Assembly (NCBI GenBank): GCA_002316675.1
Contig: DCDZ01000056.1
Span: forward strand, 1,160-35,281
Source: Tyzzerella sp. UBA1042
Lineage (GTDB): Bacteria > Bacillota > Clostridia > Lachnospirales > Anaerotignaceae
Direction of reading: 5' to 3'
DNA: 34,122 nucleotides
In this document: in pieces, positions 8,508-16,522 of the stretch
Numbering within the stretch: position 1 is the stretch's first letter
Layout: every line of letters starts with the position of its first letter
The notes under the pieces: generated by a model
Databases searched by the model: none
Seen by the model: only the letters and a program-made list of their open reading frames with translations
Told to the model about the DNA's origin: nothing
Made by a program: the position numbers and the translations under genes

Positions 8508-8840
8508 TTACACCTCCTTATAATTCAAAGTAAAATACCGTTTATATTCCGATTCTATTGCCGATAGGCCTAATTCCAGCGTTTTTAACAGAAGCTGTGT
8601 ATCATGATCCGCCAAACCCTCTAAAGGGAAAAGAAGTTTGAGAAAACCGCCGTTTTTTTCATCCCCTTCACAACGAAAAGGGATTTCCGTAAACTGCTCA
8701 ATGGCGTTTACGGTATTCAGCGTCAATGCAGATACAGCGGAGCAAACAATGTCTCTGCCGCTTTTTGCATAGTCTGCATGGCCCGTTAGCTCAATCCCGC
8801 AGATTTTTTTGTCTTTACGATAAATAATAGCCCTTATCAT
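8508..8840 (-). CDS. prp: Ribosomal-processing cysteine protease Prp
   Basis: A 110-residue protein of the YsxB/Prp family (formerly DUF464). The catalytic His lies in GHADYA (about residue 20) and the catalytic Cys in DIVCSAVSAL (about residue 33), both intact. Prp removes the N-terminal extension of L27, whose gene follows immediately; an uncleaved L27 is seen here with the matching LNLQFF site. The start codon overlaps closely with the rplU stop (TAATTATG) and no good ribosome-binding site precedes it, so translation is probably coupled to rplU. Its last codons carry the ribosome-binding site of rpmA. Confidence 0.95.
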   Translation of the reverse strand: MIRAIIYRKDKKICGIELTGHADYAKSGRDIVCSAVSALTLNTVNAIEQFTEIPFRCEGDEKNGGFLKLLFPLEGLADHDTQLLLKTLELGLSAIESEYKRYFTLNYKEV

Positions 8841-8842
8841 AA

Positions 8843-9148
8843 TTAGATAGACTTAATCTGTAATTTTGTGAAAGGCTGTCTATGGCCTCTTTTTTTGTGG
8901 AAGCCTTTTTTGGGTTTGTACTTATAAACAATAACCTTTTTCGCCTTACCATCACCAATTACAGAAGCTGTAACAGCAGCACCGTCAACATAGGGCGCAC
9001 CAACTGTAACGTTACCGTCCTTTGCAAGAACAAGAACCTTATCAAAAGTAAACTCCTGACCAGCTTCTACGCCTAACTTTTCAACTGTGATAACATCACC
9101 CTCAGCTACCTTATACTGCTTTCCGCCTGTTTCAATAATTGCGTACAT
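8843..9148 (-). CDS. rplU: 50S ribosomal protein L21
   Basis: A 101-residue L21, a 23S rRNA-binding protein of the large subunit. It starts MYAIIETGGKQYKVAEGD and ends with the basic GHRQPFTKLQIKSI tail typical of the family. The ATG at 9148 follows AGGAGG at a seven-base spacing; the open frame upstream of it (MRGGVH) is the ribosome-binding region itself. It is the first gene of rplU-prp-rpmA and is preceded by a strong promoter and a structured leader. Confidence 0.97.
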   Translation of the reverse strand: MYAIIETGGKQYKVAEGDVITVEKLGVEAGQEFTFDKVLVLAKDGNVTVGAPYVDGAAVTASVIGDGKAKKVIVYKYKPKKGFHKKRGHRQPFTKLQIKSI

Positions 9149-9237
9149 ATGAACACCTCCTCGCAAGTTACTCGCCGAATATGGTAATCAAAGCCTTTCT
9201 TTGATTTTACAGAACCTCTTCGTGCGGCTGAACATAC
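9149..9237 (-). ncRNA. Probable L21 ribosomal protein leader
   Basis: The roughly 90-base untranslated leader between the predicted start of transcription and the rplU ribosome-binding site contains AATCAAAGAAAGGCTTTGATT, which folds into a short hairpin, followed by ACTTGCGAGGAGG. Leaders at this place in Firmicutes (Rfam L21_leader) allow autoregulation by L21. The position fits and the hairpin is visible, but the covariance match was not computed. Confidence 0.5.
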
Positions 9238-9243
9238 TTCATA

Positions 9244-9272
9244 ATAGTATCACAGCCAAAAAACCATGTCAA
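9244..9272 (-). promoter_or_regulatory. Strong sigma-A promoter for rplU-prp-rpmA
   Basis: TTGACA (9267-9272) and TACTAT (9244-9249) on the minus strand are exactly 17 bases apart, a perfect -35 and a 5-of-6 -10. It begins only a few bases beyond the stop of the TPR gene, separating the ribosomal protein genes from that transcript. Confidence 0.85.
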
Positions 9273-9278
9273 CAAAAA

Positions 9279-12041
9279 CTATTCCACTTCATAGCCATTT
9301 TTTACTGAAAAATACGCCGAGCTGTCTCCCTTTTTCCATAAAAGCTCACACAGCAGCTGTTTGCCCTCTTTTGTCATACATTTTCTCCCATTTAAAGTTT
9401 CTTCGTAGGACATTTTCAGTGCCTCCAGCGCTTTTTCCTCCAAGCCGCACAGATGATACAGCCTGCCGATTTTATCACAGGCTCTGCCGAAGCTTTCCGA
9501 TGTGATTCCGTTTTTTCCCGCCAATAGCAACACATGATCCAACAAGGGCTCCGCCTCCCTTGCATTGCCCAAGCGGATCTGCAAGGTTGCCACACGCAAA
9601 AGAAATTTTCCGAACCGTTCCGTTTCCCCCTCTCGGTTTCTGACGGACACAGCCAATGTATAAAACAGCTCCAAGGCCTCGGAATACCGTTCTGAGGCGG
9701 ATAAAATCTTCCCCATTTTTTCTATTCTGTTGTCCCGGGCCAGACATTCCGGAAGGGCCAATTCCTTATAAATCTGATTCCAAGCGTGGTAAAAGGAAAG
9801 GGCTGTTTCACTTTTTCCCGTTTTATAAAAGCAATCCCCAATGCAGCCAAGAACATGGCAATGCTCCCAAGAATAAGGGTCTCCATACTCGCCGATATAT
9901 TCTTTTACATTGATAAATTTCTGCAAGGCTTTTTCCGCTTCGCCATAAGCCAAATACGTTTGGGCCAAGCGGGTGGCGGTTTCCAAATAGTATTTAGGCT
10001 CCGCTTCCTCTTCCGCCTTCGCAAACCAATAAATGGCTTGGGCCTTATCCCCCAAACGATAATATATCTCTCCCAAAAAAATTGCGGAAAATACCCGCTT
10101 TATATTTTCCAGACCTTCCGCATCATGGATATTTTCGTAAAATTCCGTTACGGCAGCAATCATTTCTTTCAGTGCTTTCCGTTCCTTGTCCTTCATGCGC
10201 CTTCTTACGGGCTTATGGGGTCCCCTTGCCCCGGTGCGGAATTGTTCCTGCAGGTATGTGTATTTTTCATTGGGCCCTAAGCCGCTTCGCAATAGCTTGC
10301 CCTCTGCCTCTGCCGCATAGGCCTTGGCCTTTTCTGCCTCTTCCTGCCGCAAATAGCAGCTTCCGATGGCCAGCAGTGTGCAAGCGGCCTCCCGCTGTTC
10401 TTCGGCAGTCTCCTCAAAATTCACATCATTTCGTTCCTTATAAAGCTGAATGGCACGGGGGCAGTCTCCCCGCAAAAAACAAACCTTCGCAAAAATTTCC
10501 AAGGTTTTGATATAAACAGGATTATCCTCATCCACAGTCTCTTTTTGCAGCTGCAACGCTTTCTCAAGGATTTTTTCAGCGGCGGCCAAATCTCCGGATT
10601 TTTCATAGGCAATCCCCAGGTTTTGCAGCACCTCGGCATATGCGCTGTGCTGTTTTCCCCACAGTAATTTTGCACTTTTCTCTGCCTCCAAGCAAATCAA
10701 CACGGCTTTTGTATGCTCTTCCTGCCTGATCCGAAGGTGAAACAAGCATTTCATCAAAAAAATATCCAGTTCTTTGTCAAAATCAGGATGGGCTCTATTT
10801 TTTTCAATCATAAGTTCAAAGAGAAATGCCGCCGCTTCATACGCCCCCTGCTGTTCAAAAAGGTTGGCGATTTCCGTGCACACCCAAAAAAATGCCCTGA
10901 TATGGTATTCCGGATCTTTCTGTAAAATATCCACCGCATCTTTATAATAGTTTAGGGCTTTTTTAAAATTTTGCATATCCGCCGCAATTTGCCCCAGATG
11001 AATATAATTCTTTGCAAGCTGGCTCTCCTCTTGGGGCAAAAACAGCTTCCTTAATACCAATGTGTTTTCCGCAATTTGCAATGCATTTGTGAAATCCTTT
11101 CTTCTGGAAAGATTCAGTGCCATTCTGTCTAATATTTCAAAAAAAAGCACATTATTTTGTCCAAACCTTTTTTCGATCAAATCCAGCGCAGTCTCATTCA
11201 AATAGAAGGCTTTTTCCAATTTGCCTTCCTTTAAATATAAAGCCGAAAGATAATGCAAGCAGTTGATATAATCCAGCTGTGTTTTTGGAAACATCTCTCC
11301 CCGCACCTCAAGCCCTCGCTCACAATATTCTATGGCCGAAGGGGTAAGCCCTGCCTTTTCATAAACAAACGCCAGAGCAAAGGCATTGGTAAGATAGGGC
11401 AGGCTGTGGGTACCCAGTTTTTTCTCTATAATTTCCAATGCAAATTCATAATAATAAGTGGCTTTTTTATAGTTCCCCGCCTGGGCAAAGCAACGACCCA
11501 TGGCAGTGTGAATATCAGCCATATCCATAATTTGTAAACCAGGACAACTGCGGCTGTTTTTCAAGGCCTTAGTATAGCTTTCCAAAGCAAGGTCAAACTT
11601 CCTTTGTTTTTCATACGTATTCCCCAAATGATAGAGGGTATGAATGGTATCCATATGCCCCAGCCCCAGTATGGTTTCCCGCACCTTAAAAACCTTCTTA
11701 TGCAGCTCCAGCGCCAGATCATGCCGCTCCAAATGATTATATACTATGGCTAAATTGTTTAATGTATCCCCATAGGAGGCTGATTGTCCAAAGCTTGCTT
11801 TTTTCAGACCCGCCGCCCGGCTGTAATACTCTACCGCTTTCTCATAAACGCCCAATGCATCAAAGGCGGCGGCCACGTTATGCATATCCTCGCCGTACCC
11901 CGGGAGCTCCGCCCCACCGTTTTTTCTGTAAACCTCCAATATGTGCTCGCCCAAGAATAAGGCCTTTTTGAAATCCCCTTCTTTGTATGACTCCACGAAG
12001 CTTTTCCGCAGCTCCTTGATTTCAGCCAAATAAAACCTCAT
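9279..12041 (-). CDS. Large tetratricopeptide repeat protein
   Basis: A 920-residue protein made almost wholly of TPR helices, such as NLAIVYNHLERHDLALELHKK, HLGNTYEKQRKFDLALESYT and LGIAYEKSGDLAAAEKILEK segments, in the 42-residue kinesin-light-chain style (TPR_12-like). No enzyme domain, signal peptide or membrane segment is apparent, so it is probably a cytoplasmic scaffold or protein-binding module. A basic insert near residue 625 (RRRMKDKERKALKEM) breaks the repeat rhythm. It starts 15 bases after recX and is likely cotranscribed with it. Its stop codon nearly touches the rplU promoter. The partner and role are unknown. Confidence 0.85.
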   Translation of the reverse strand: MRFYLAEIKELRKSFVESYKEGDFKKALFLGEHILEVYRKNGGAELPGYGEDMHNVAAAFDALGVYEKAVEYYSRAAGLKKASFGQSASYGDTLNNLAIVYNHLERHDLALELHKKVFKVRETILGLGHMDTIHTLYHLGNTYEKQRKFDLALESYTKALKNSRSCPGLQIMDMADIHTAMGRCFAQAGNYKKATYYYEFALEIIEKKLGTHSLPYLTNAFALAFVYEKAGLTPSAIEYCERGLEVRGEMFPKTQLDYINCLHYLSALYLKEGKLEKAFYLNETALDLIEKRFGQNNVLFFEILDRMALNLSRRKDFTNALQIAENTLVLRKLFLPQEESQLAKNYIHLGQIAADMQNFKKALNYYKDAVDILQKDPEYHIRAFFWVCTEIANLFEQQGAYEAAAFLFELMIEKNRAHPDFDKELDIFLMKCLFHLRIRQEEHTKAVLICLEAEKSAKLLWGKQHSAYAEVLQNLGIAYEKSGDLAAAEKILEKALQLQKETVDEDNPVYIKTLEIFAKVCFLRGDCPRAIQLYKERNDVNFEETAEEQREAACTLLAIGSCYLRQEEAEKAKAYAAEAEGKLLRSGLGPNEKYTYLQEQFRTGARGPHKPVRRRMKDKERKALKEMIAAVTEFYENIHDAEGLENIKRVFSAIFLGEIYYRLGDKAQAIYWFAKAEEEAEPKYYLETATRLAQTYLAYGEAEKALQKFINVKEYIGEYGDPYSWEHCHVLGCIGDCFYKTGKSETALSFYHAWNQIYKELALPECLARDNRIEKMGKILSASERYSEALELFYTLAVSVRNREGETERFGKFLLRVATLQIRLGNAREAEPLLDHVLLLAGKNGITSESFGRACDKIGRLYHLCGLEEKALEALKMSYEETLNGRKCMTKEGKQLLCELLWKKGDSSAYFSVKNGYEVE

Positions 12042-12056
12042 GCTATCACATCCTGC

Positions 12057-12674
12057 CTATGATTGATCCATCTCTTCAAACGCTTCCTTAATTACCCCAT
12101 AGGAATAACCCTTTCGCTGCAAAAAACCGTATAGCTGTTTTTTCTTTTTTTCATCCGGCGGCCATTGCCCTCTTGTCTTTTTCTCCAACCACTTCACTGC
12201 ATCCGCCGTTTCTGAAAATTCTGTCTCCGTCAAAACTTCGGCGCAAATTTGTTCGGAAACCCCCCGTTGTATCAGCTCCATTCGCAATGCGTAAGCCCCC
12301 CTCGGGCTTAGACGCAGGCGCTCCTTTATGTAATGCACGGCATAGTCTTTGTCATCTATATACTTATATTTTTTTAAAAAAGAAAGTACCTTTTCTATGA
12401 TTTCTTCTGCAAAAGCATAGTCCGAAAGCTTGCGCCGCACCTCTTTCTCCGTTCTCAGCTTATATCCAATATACTGTAGAGCCTTATTCTGGGCTTGAAT
12501 ATAAATCAAGCTTTCCTGTATAAAAAGCACCGTTTTTTCGGGAACCTCTTTGCCCTCTTGGATATGAAAATATTCTATATCCGCCTTGGGCAAAGCGAAT
12601 ACATACTCCCCGTCAATATATATATTATATTTCGATGTATCTCTTTTTTGCATTGAAATTTTTGTTACCAGCAT
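12057..12674 (-). CDS. recX: Regulatory protein RecX
   Basis: A 205-residue RecX, a three-helix-repeat protein that binds RecA filaments and limits RecA activity. The segments ALQYIGYKLRTEKEVRRKL, YIDDKDYAVHYIKERLRLSPRG and GFLRRKGYSYGVIKEAFE-type repeats are present (here GFLQRKGYSYGVI). AGAAGGAG lies six bases before the ATG. It is downstream of recA but separated from it by a strong terminator and has its own promoter candidate, so the two may be only partly coordinated. The TPR gene follows 15 bases later. Confidence 0.92.
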   Translation of the reverse strand: MLVTKISMQKRDTSKYNIYIDGEYVFALPKADIEYFHIQEGKEVPEKTVLFIQESLIYIQAQNKALQYIGYKLRTEKEVRRKLSDYAFAEEIIEKVLSFLKKYKYIDDKDYAVHYIKERLRLSPRGAYALRMELIQRGVSEQICAEVLTETEFSETADAVKWLEKKTRGQWPPDEKKKKQLYGFLQRKGYSYGVIKEAFEEMDQS

Positions 12675-12700
12675 GGCCTTCTCCTTCTGTTATTTATTAT

Positions 12701-12730
12701 AGCATACTATTATTTTACATACTATGTCAA
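12701..12730 (-). promoter_or_regulatory. Candidate promoter for recX
   Basis: TTGACA (12725-12730) with TATGCT (12701-12706) at 18 bases on the minus strand. A perfect TATAAT lies five bases further down but at too long a spacing. No GAAC-N4-GTTC LexA box is seen here, unlike at recA. Confidence 0.55.
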
Positions 12731-12753
12731 CCGGGACAAGGCTGTCCTACTTT

Positions 12754-12818
12754 AAAAAAACCATAGAAAAAGCCTGATTGCGTTTACGGGAATCCCCTTG
12801 CAATGCAGGCTTCTATGG
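12754..12818 (-). terminator. Intrinsic terminator between recA and recX
   Basis: On the minus strand a long imperfect stem (CCATAGAAGCCTG against CAGGCTTTTTCTATGG, extended by TTGC and GCAA) is followed by TTTTTTT. It should end most recA transcripts before recX. A second perfect 10-bp stem, GAAATTACAA with TTGTAATTTC, lies just upstream at 12832-12867. Confidence 0.85.
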
Positions 12819-12831
12819 TTTCAATTATTGA

Positions 12832-12867
12832 GAAATTACAAAGAATTGCCACTGCCCTTGTAATTTC
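12832..12867. repeat. 10-bp inverted repeat downstream of recA
   Basis: GAAATTACAA (12832-12841) and TTGTAATTTC (12858-12867) are perfect inverted copies with a 16-base spacer, in the gap between the recA stop and its terminator. No U-tract follows it, so it is more likely a 3'-end stabilising stem than a terminator. Confidence 0.45.
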
Positions 12868-12911
12868 ACCAATTTGTATGTATTAAAATTACCCATGTAT
12901 CGGCTTGTCTA

Positions 12912-14042
12912 TTACAAATCCAGCTCATCCACAGCGGAAGCAGCCTTGCCGGCGGTTTTTTGAGGCTTCTTTTCTCCTTCGGCATTCTTCCCCTCCTGGG
13001 GGCTTTCCGCAGAATCAAGCAGGCCATAATGCTCCCTTACGGCATTTTCCACCTCGGCACACATATCCGGGTGCTCCTGCAAAAACTGCTTTGCATTCTC
13101 CCGGCCCTGGCCGATTCTTGTTTCTTTATAAGAAAACCAAGAACCGCTTTTGTTAATAATGCTTACCTCGGCGGCCAAATCTAAAATATCGCCATACTTA
13201 GAAATCCCCTGTCCATAAATAATATCAAACTCCGCCGTTTTAAAGGGCGGGGCAACCTTATTTTTGGCAATTTTAACCTTTACTCTGTTTCCAATCAATT
13301 CCGTTCCCTGCTTTAAAACATCAGCCTTTCTGATATCCATTCGCACAGAGGCATAAAATTTCAGGGCACGGCCGCCGGTGGTAGTCTCCGGATTGCCATA
13401 AACAATGCCGATTTTTTCTCTCAGCTGGTTAATGAAAACAACGGTACAGTTGGATTTACTGGTAATACCCGTCAGCTTTCGCAATGCCTGGCTCATTAAT
13501 CTGGCTTGCAGGCCCACATGGGATTCGCCCATTTCCCCTTCGATTTCCGCCTTTGGAACCAAAGCCGCAACAGAGTCCACAATGACAATATCAATGGCAC
13601 CGCAGCGCACCATGGTTTCGGCAATTTCCAAAGCCTGCTCCCCATTATCGGGCTGAGAAATATATAATTCATCAATATTGACACCCAAGGCCTTTGCATA
13701 AACAGGGTCTAAGGCGTGCTCCGCATCAATATAGCCGGCTATGCCACCTCTTTTTTGCACCTCTGAAACAATATGCAGAGCCACCGTTGTTTTACCCGAG
13801 GATTCCGGCCCGTAAATTTCAACAATTCTGCCCTTGGGCACACCGCCTACACCCAAAGCCACATCCAGGCTTAGGGAACCTGTGGGAACAACCTCCACAT
13901 TCATATTGCGGCTGTTGTCTCCCATCTTCATCACCGCACCCTTGCCAAACTGTTTTTCAATATATCCTAAAGCAGCGGATAAGGCCTTATCCTTGTCCTC
14001 GAAGCGTATATCTTCTTTTTTTGAATCATCCTTCTTTGCCAA
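12912..14042 (-). CDS. recA: Recombinase RecA
   Basis: A 376-residue RecA, the strand-exchange ATPase of homologous recombination and coprotease for LexA cleavage. Visible are the Walker A GPESSGKTT near residue 70, the Walker B-type IVIVDSVAALVP, and the loop L2 region INQLREKIGIVYGNPETTTGG. The C-terminal tail of about 45 residues is rich in Glu, Lys and Ala and ends DELDL. The start codon is TTG (MAKKDDSKK), with GGGAGG ten bases upstream; no in-frame ATG exists close by. The gene follows cinA and a DMT transporter and has its own promoter with a LexA box. Confidence 0.98.
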   Translation of the reverse strand: MAKKDDSKKEDIRFEDKDKALSAALGYIEKQFGKGAVMKMGDNSRNMNVEVVPTGSLSLDVALGVGGVPKGRIVEIYGPESSGKTTVALHIVSEVQKRGGIAGYIDAEHALDPVYAKALGVNIDELYISQPDNGEQALEIAETMVRCGAIDIVIVDSVAALVPKAEIEGEMGESHVGLQARLMSQALRKLTGITSKSNCTVVFINQLREKIGIVYGNPETTTGGRALKFYASVRMDIRKADVLKQGTELIGNRVKVKIAKNKVAPPFKTAEFDIIYGQGISKYGDILDLAAEVSIINKSGSWFSYKETRIGQGRENAKQFLQEHPDMCAEVENAVREHYGLLDSAESPQEGKNAEGEKKPQKTAGKAASAVDELDL

Positions 14043-14065
14043 CGCTTATCATCCTCCCACTCAAC

Positions 14066-14077
14066 GAACTAATGTTC
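14066..14077. promoter_or_regulatory. LexA (SOS) box of recA
   Basis: GAACTAATGTTC is a perfect GAAC-N4-GTTC, the core of the Gram-positive LexA/DinR operator. It starts three bases downstream of the recA -10 element, over the expected transcription start, where bound LexA would block transcription until DNA damage. Confidence 0.85.
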
Positions 14078-14079
14078 TT

Positions 14080-14108
14080 ATTTTAACCTATTTCCTGCTC
14101 CGTGTCAA
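14080..14108 (-). promoter_or_regulatory. recA promoter inside the end of the DMT transporter gene
   Basis: TTGACA (14103-14108) and TAAAAT (14080-14085) lie 17 bases apart on the minus strand. The -35 and spacer are within the last codons of the upstream transporter gene, and the -10 overlaps its stop codon. The LexA box follows directly. Confidence 0.85.
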
Positions 14109-14961
14109 CTGTTTTTCTCAGAGGCTTTTCCGCAAGCAGCATTGCCGCAAAGATAATGGCACATCCTAAAAAACCACGCCACCCCAAACGCTCGCCATAA
14201 AAAATTATGGAAAGAACGGCGGCAAAAATGGATTCCGAGGTGATAATAATTGCAGTTTTGTTTGCCGAGGTATATTTCTGCCCCACAGACTGCAAAACAA
14301 AATAAACCGCCGTGCAAAAAATACCAACTCCCAAAAAGCTCTGTATTGCCATACCGCTCATGGGCGGCATCTCTCCCCCTGTCAGCAGAACGGCAAAGAA
14401 CGAAATGGCCGTTACCGCAATATGCTCCACCAGCGCAATATGCACAGAATCACATTCACAAACAGCCTTGCCCATGAAAGCCATCTGCATAGAAAACGCC
14501 ACCGCGGCACCAAAGGAGAGTATGGCACCGATGTCAATTCTAAAATCCTCTGTCACCGAAAGCAGGGCTACGCCAAGCAAGGTCAAAAAAGCCGCCAGAA
14601 AACAGCTTAGCAAAGGCTTTTGCCGATAAGCAAACCAGCAAATAAAGGGGACGATTGCCGCTTGGGTGTTACATAAAAAAGCATTCACTGAGGGTGTTGT
14701 ATATTGCAGGCCCACCGTTAGCAAAAGAAAGGTTGCCGCCAGCATCACACCCAAAGCACTGCCTGTTTTCCATTCTTTTTTCGTAATTTTAGGGTATTTT
14801 TTAAAATAAATCAGGCTTAGGCAAACGGTTGCAACCAAAAACCGCCCCAGCATAACCTGATATGGTGTATAGCCCCAATCCAAAAGATATTTTACGCCAA
14901 TGAAACCGCCTCCCCCGATGGCGGCGGCAAGCAAAAGCATCCAATCTCCTTTATTTCTCAT
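14083..14961 (-). CDS. EamA/DMT family transporter
   Basis: A 292-residue membrane protein with about ten hydrophobic segments in two EamA halves, as in drug/metabolite transporters (the RhaT/YdcZ/EamA group). The substrate cannot be told from sequence. Conserved features include the N-terminal GGGGFIGVKYLL and a second half ending with SIIFYGERLGWRGFLGCAIIFA, the usual FGE motif form. The first ATG overlaps the cinA stop by 11 bases. A second ATG at 14940 has AAAGGAG five bases upstream and may be the real start (285 residues). It interrupts the usual cinA-recA neighbourhood, and its 3' end contains the recA promoter. Confidence 0.85.
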   Translation of the reverse strand: MRNKGDWMLLLAAAIGGGGFIGVKYLLDWGYTPYQVMLGRFLVATVCLSLIYFKKYPKITKKEWKTGSALGVMLAATFLLLTVGLQYTTPSVNAFLCNTQAAIVPFICWFAYRQKPLLSCFLAAFLTLLGVALLSVTEDFRIDIGAILSFGAAVAFSMQMAFMGKAVCECDSVHIALVEHIAVTAISFFAVLLTGGEMPPMSGMAIQSFLGVGIFCTAVYFVLQSVGQKYTSANKTAIIITSESIFAAVLSIIFYGERLGWRGFLGCAIIFAAMLLAEKPLRKTVDTEQEIG

Positions 14962-16192
14962 ATTGCAATTTTCTCCGTAACCAATCTAATGCTTGAAATG
15001 TTGCCCGGTCTCTGATTCTATTGCGGCTTCCTGCAAAATGGAAGGCCTTTGCCTCCACTATTCCGTTATAGTAAATACCGATATAAACCAAGCCCACAGG
15101 CTTTTCCTCTGTGCCGCCGTCGGGGCCTGCCAAGCCTGTGGTGGCAATACCGATTTGAGCACCGGAGGTTTTTGCAATGCCCTCCGCCATTTCCAACGCA
15201 GTCTCTTTGCTTACTGCGCTAAATTTTGCAAGGGTTTGGGGTGAAACACCCAAACGCTTCATTTTTGCCCCATCGGTATAAGTGACACAGCCCTCCAGAA
15301 AAACCTCCGAAATGCCAGAAAAACGGATCAGCCGCGAGGAAATTTCCCCGCCTGTGCAGGATTCCGCAACGGCAATTGTTTTTTTCTGCTCCAGCAACAG
15401 CTTGGCAACCTCTGTTTCCATATCGGTTTCACCCTCGGCATAAACGGACTTCCCCAATCTTTCCCGCAGGGTCGCCGCAACAGGGTCAATGAGGCGTTCA
15501 GCCGCCTCTTTTGTTGCCGCCTTCGCCGTAATACGCAAAAGCGCCTCACCGTCCTTTGCATAAGGGGCAATGGTGGGGTTGGTTTGCGCATCAATGATAT
15601 CCTTCACCATTTCCTCCATGGCGCTTTCTCCCACGCTGGCTACACGCAGAATTCTGGAGAGGAAGGTACATTCCTGCTTCCGAATCAGATATGGCTTTGC
15701 CTGATTTTCAAACATCGGCACAACCTCTTTTGGCGGGCCGGGGAGCATGATGATCATTTTTCTGTTTTTTTCTATGATAATGCCCGGTGCTGTGCCGTTT
15801 GCATTATACAGCACCACGCCGTTGCGGGCCGGAACATATGCCTGCTTCCTATTATTTTCCGTCATTTCTCTGCCGATTTTATCGAAAAAAACTTCAATTT
15901 GCGTCAATGCCTTTTCATCCAAAACCAGGGATTCATCGAAATATTTTGCCGCCGTTTCCTTGGTCAAATCATCCTCTGTAGGGCCTAAGCCTCCTGTGGT
16001 AATTACCAAGTCCGCCCTGGAAAAAGCGTGATAGAGGGTATCCTCCAATCTTTGGGGGTTATCCCCCACCACCGTTTGATAGTATACCTCAATGCCCAAT
16101 GCGGCCAGTTCCTTGGCTAAATATTGTGCATTGGTATTTAAAATATCTCCAAGCAACAGCTCTGTGCCTACTGCTAAAATTTCTGCTTTCAT
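14951..16192 (-). CDS. cinA: CinA family protein: nucleotide pyrophosphatase domain plus NMN amidase domain
   Basis: A 413-residue CinA with an N-terminal MoCF-like domain (GTELLLGDILNTN, TTGGLGPTEDD, MLPGPPKE) and a C-terminal PncC-like domain (VAESCTGGEISSRL, FLEGCVTYTDGAKM, GLAGPDGG). Family members hydrolyse ADP-ribose or deamidate nicotinamide mononucleotide in pyridine-nucleotide salvage; the gene is traditionally tied to competence in naturally transformable species. The ATG at 16192 follows AAGGAGG at six bases, better than an ATG nine codons upstream. It has its own promoter candidate and precedes the DMT gene and recA. Confidence 0.95.
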   Translation of the reverse strand: MKAEILAVGTELLLGDILNTNAQYLAKELAALGIEVYYQTVVGDNPQRLEDTLYHAFSRADLVITTGGLGPTEDDLTKETAAKYFDESLVLDEKALTQIEVFFDKIGREMTENNRKQAYVPARNGVVLYNANGTAPGIIIEKNRKMIIMLPGPPKEVVPMFENQAKPYLIRKQECTFLSRILRVASVGESAMEEMVKDIIDAQTNPTIAPYAKDGEALLRITAKAATKEAAERLIDPVAATLRERLGKSVYAEGETDMETEVAKLLLEQKKTIAVAESCTGGEISSRLIRFSGISEVFLEGCVTYTDGAKMKRLGVSPQTLAKFSAVSKETALEMAEGIAKTSGAQIGIATTGLAGPDGGTEEKPVGLVYIGIYYNGIVEAKAFHFAGSRNRIRDRATFQALDWLRRKLQYEK

Positions 16193-16227
16193 CCCGAGCC
16201 TCCTTATCTTCTGTTTCAAACACTTTT

Positions 16228-16256
16228 ATTGTATTCTTTTTGAAGTGAAATTCCAA
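16228..16256 (-). promoter_or_regulatory. Promoter candidate for cinA
   Basis: TTGGAA (16251-16256) and TACAAT (16228-16233) are 17 bases apart on the minus strand, just after the terminator at 16271-16297. This would start a cinA-DMT transcript separate from pgsA. Confidence 0.7.
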
Positions 16257-16270
16257 GTCTTTTTGGAAAG

Positions 16271-16297
16271 AAAAAAAGAGCAAATCTGCTCTTTTTT
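16271..16297 (-). terminator. Intrinsic terminator upstream of cinA
   Basis: AAAAAAGAGCA pairs with TGCTCTTTTTT around a 4-base loop and continues in T residues on the minus strand. It lies at the far end of the hairpin-rich gap after pgsA and should end the fhs-folD-rimO-pgsA transcript. Confidence 0.9.
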
Positions 16298-16303
16298 CTT
16301 TAG

Positions 16304-16501
16304 AAGGTCAAGACCTTGAGGGCGTCGCCCGCCCACAAGGGTTTCGGATCAGCACTTTGCTCTGCAAAGCCATCCTTCGGATAGATGGCACTGCTTTGCA
16401 TACTTGATCCTATTGAAACTGCATATGCTGGGGTTTCATATCCTCAGGAATACCCATTATGGGTAGGGATATCTCCCTATGCGGGGTGCGGGGCAGCGCC
16501 C
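16304..16501. other. Array of consecutive hairpins between pgsA and cinA
   Basis: The 330-base gap has no credible ORF but is filled with back-to-back inverted repeats: AAGGTCaaGACCTT (16304-16317), GGGCGtCGCCC (16320-16330), a 65-base branched stem with GGATCA/TTGATCC ends and an inner TGCAAAGC/GCTTTGCA (16346-16410), TGAAAC/GTTTCA around GCATATGC (16414-16438), TCCTcAGGA (16441-16449), TACCCAttaTGGGTA (16451-16465), TAGGGAtatcTCCCTA (16464-16479) and GGGCagcGCCC (16491-16501). It may be a structured RNA, a 3'-end stabilising region or a decayed mobile repeat. Confidence 0.6.
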
Positions 16502-16522
16502 TGCGCAGGTCTTTATATAGAA

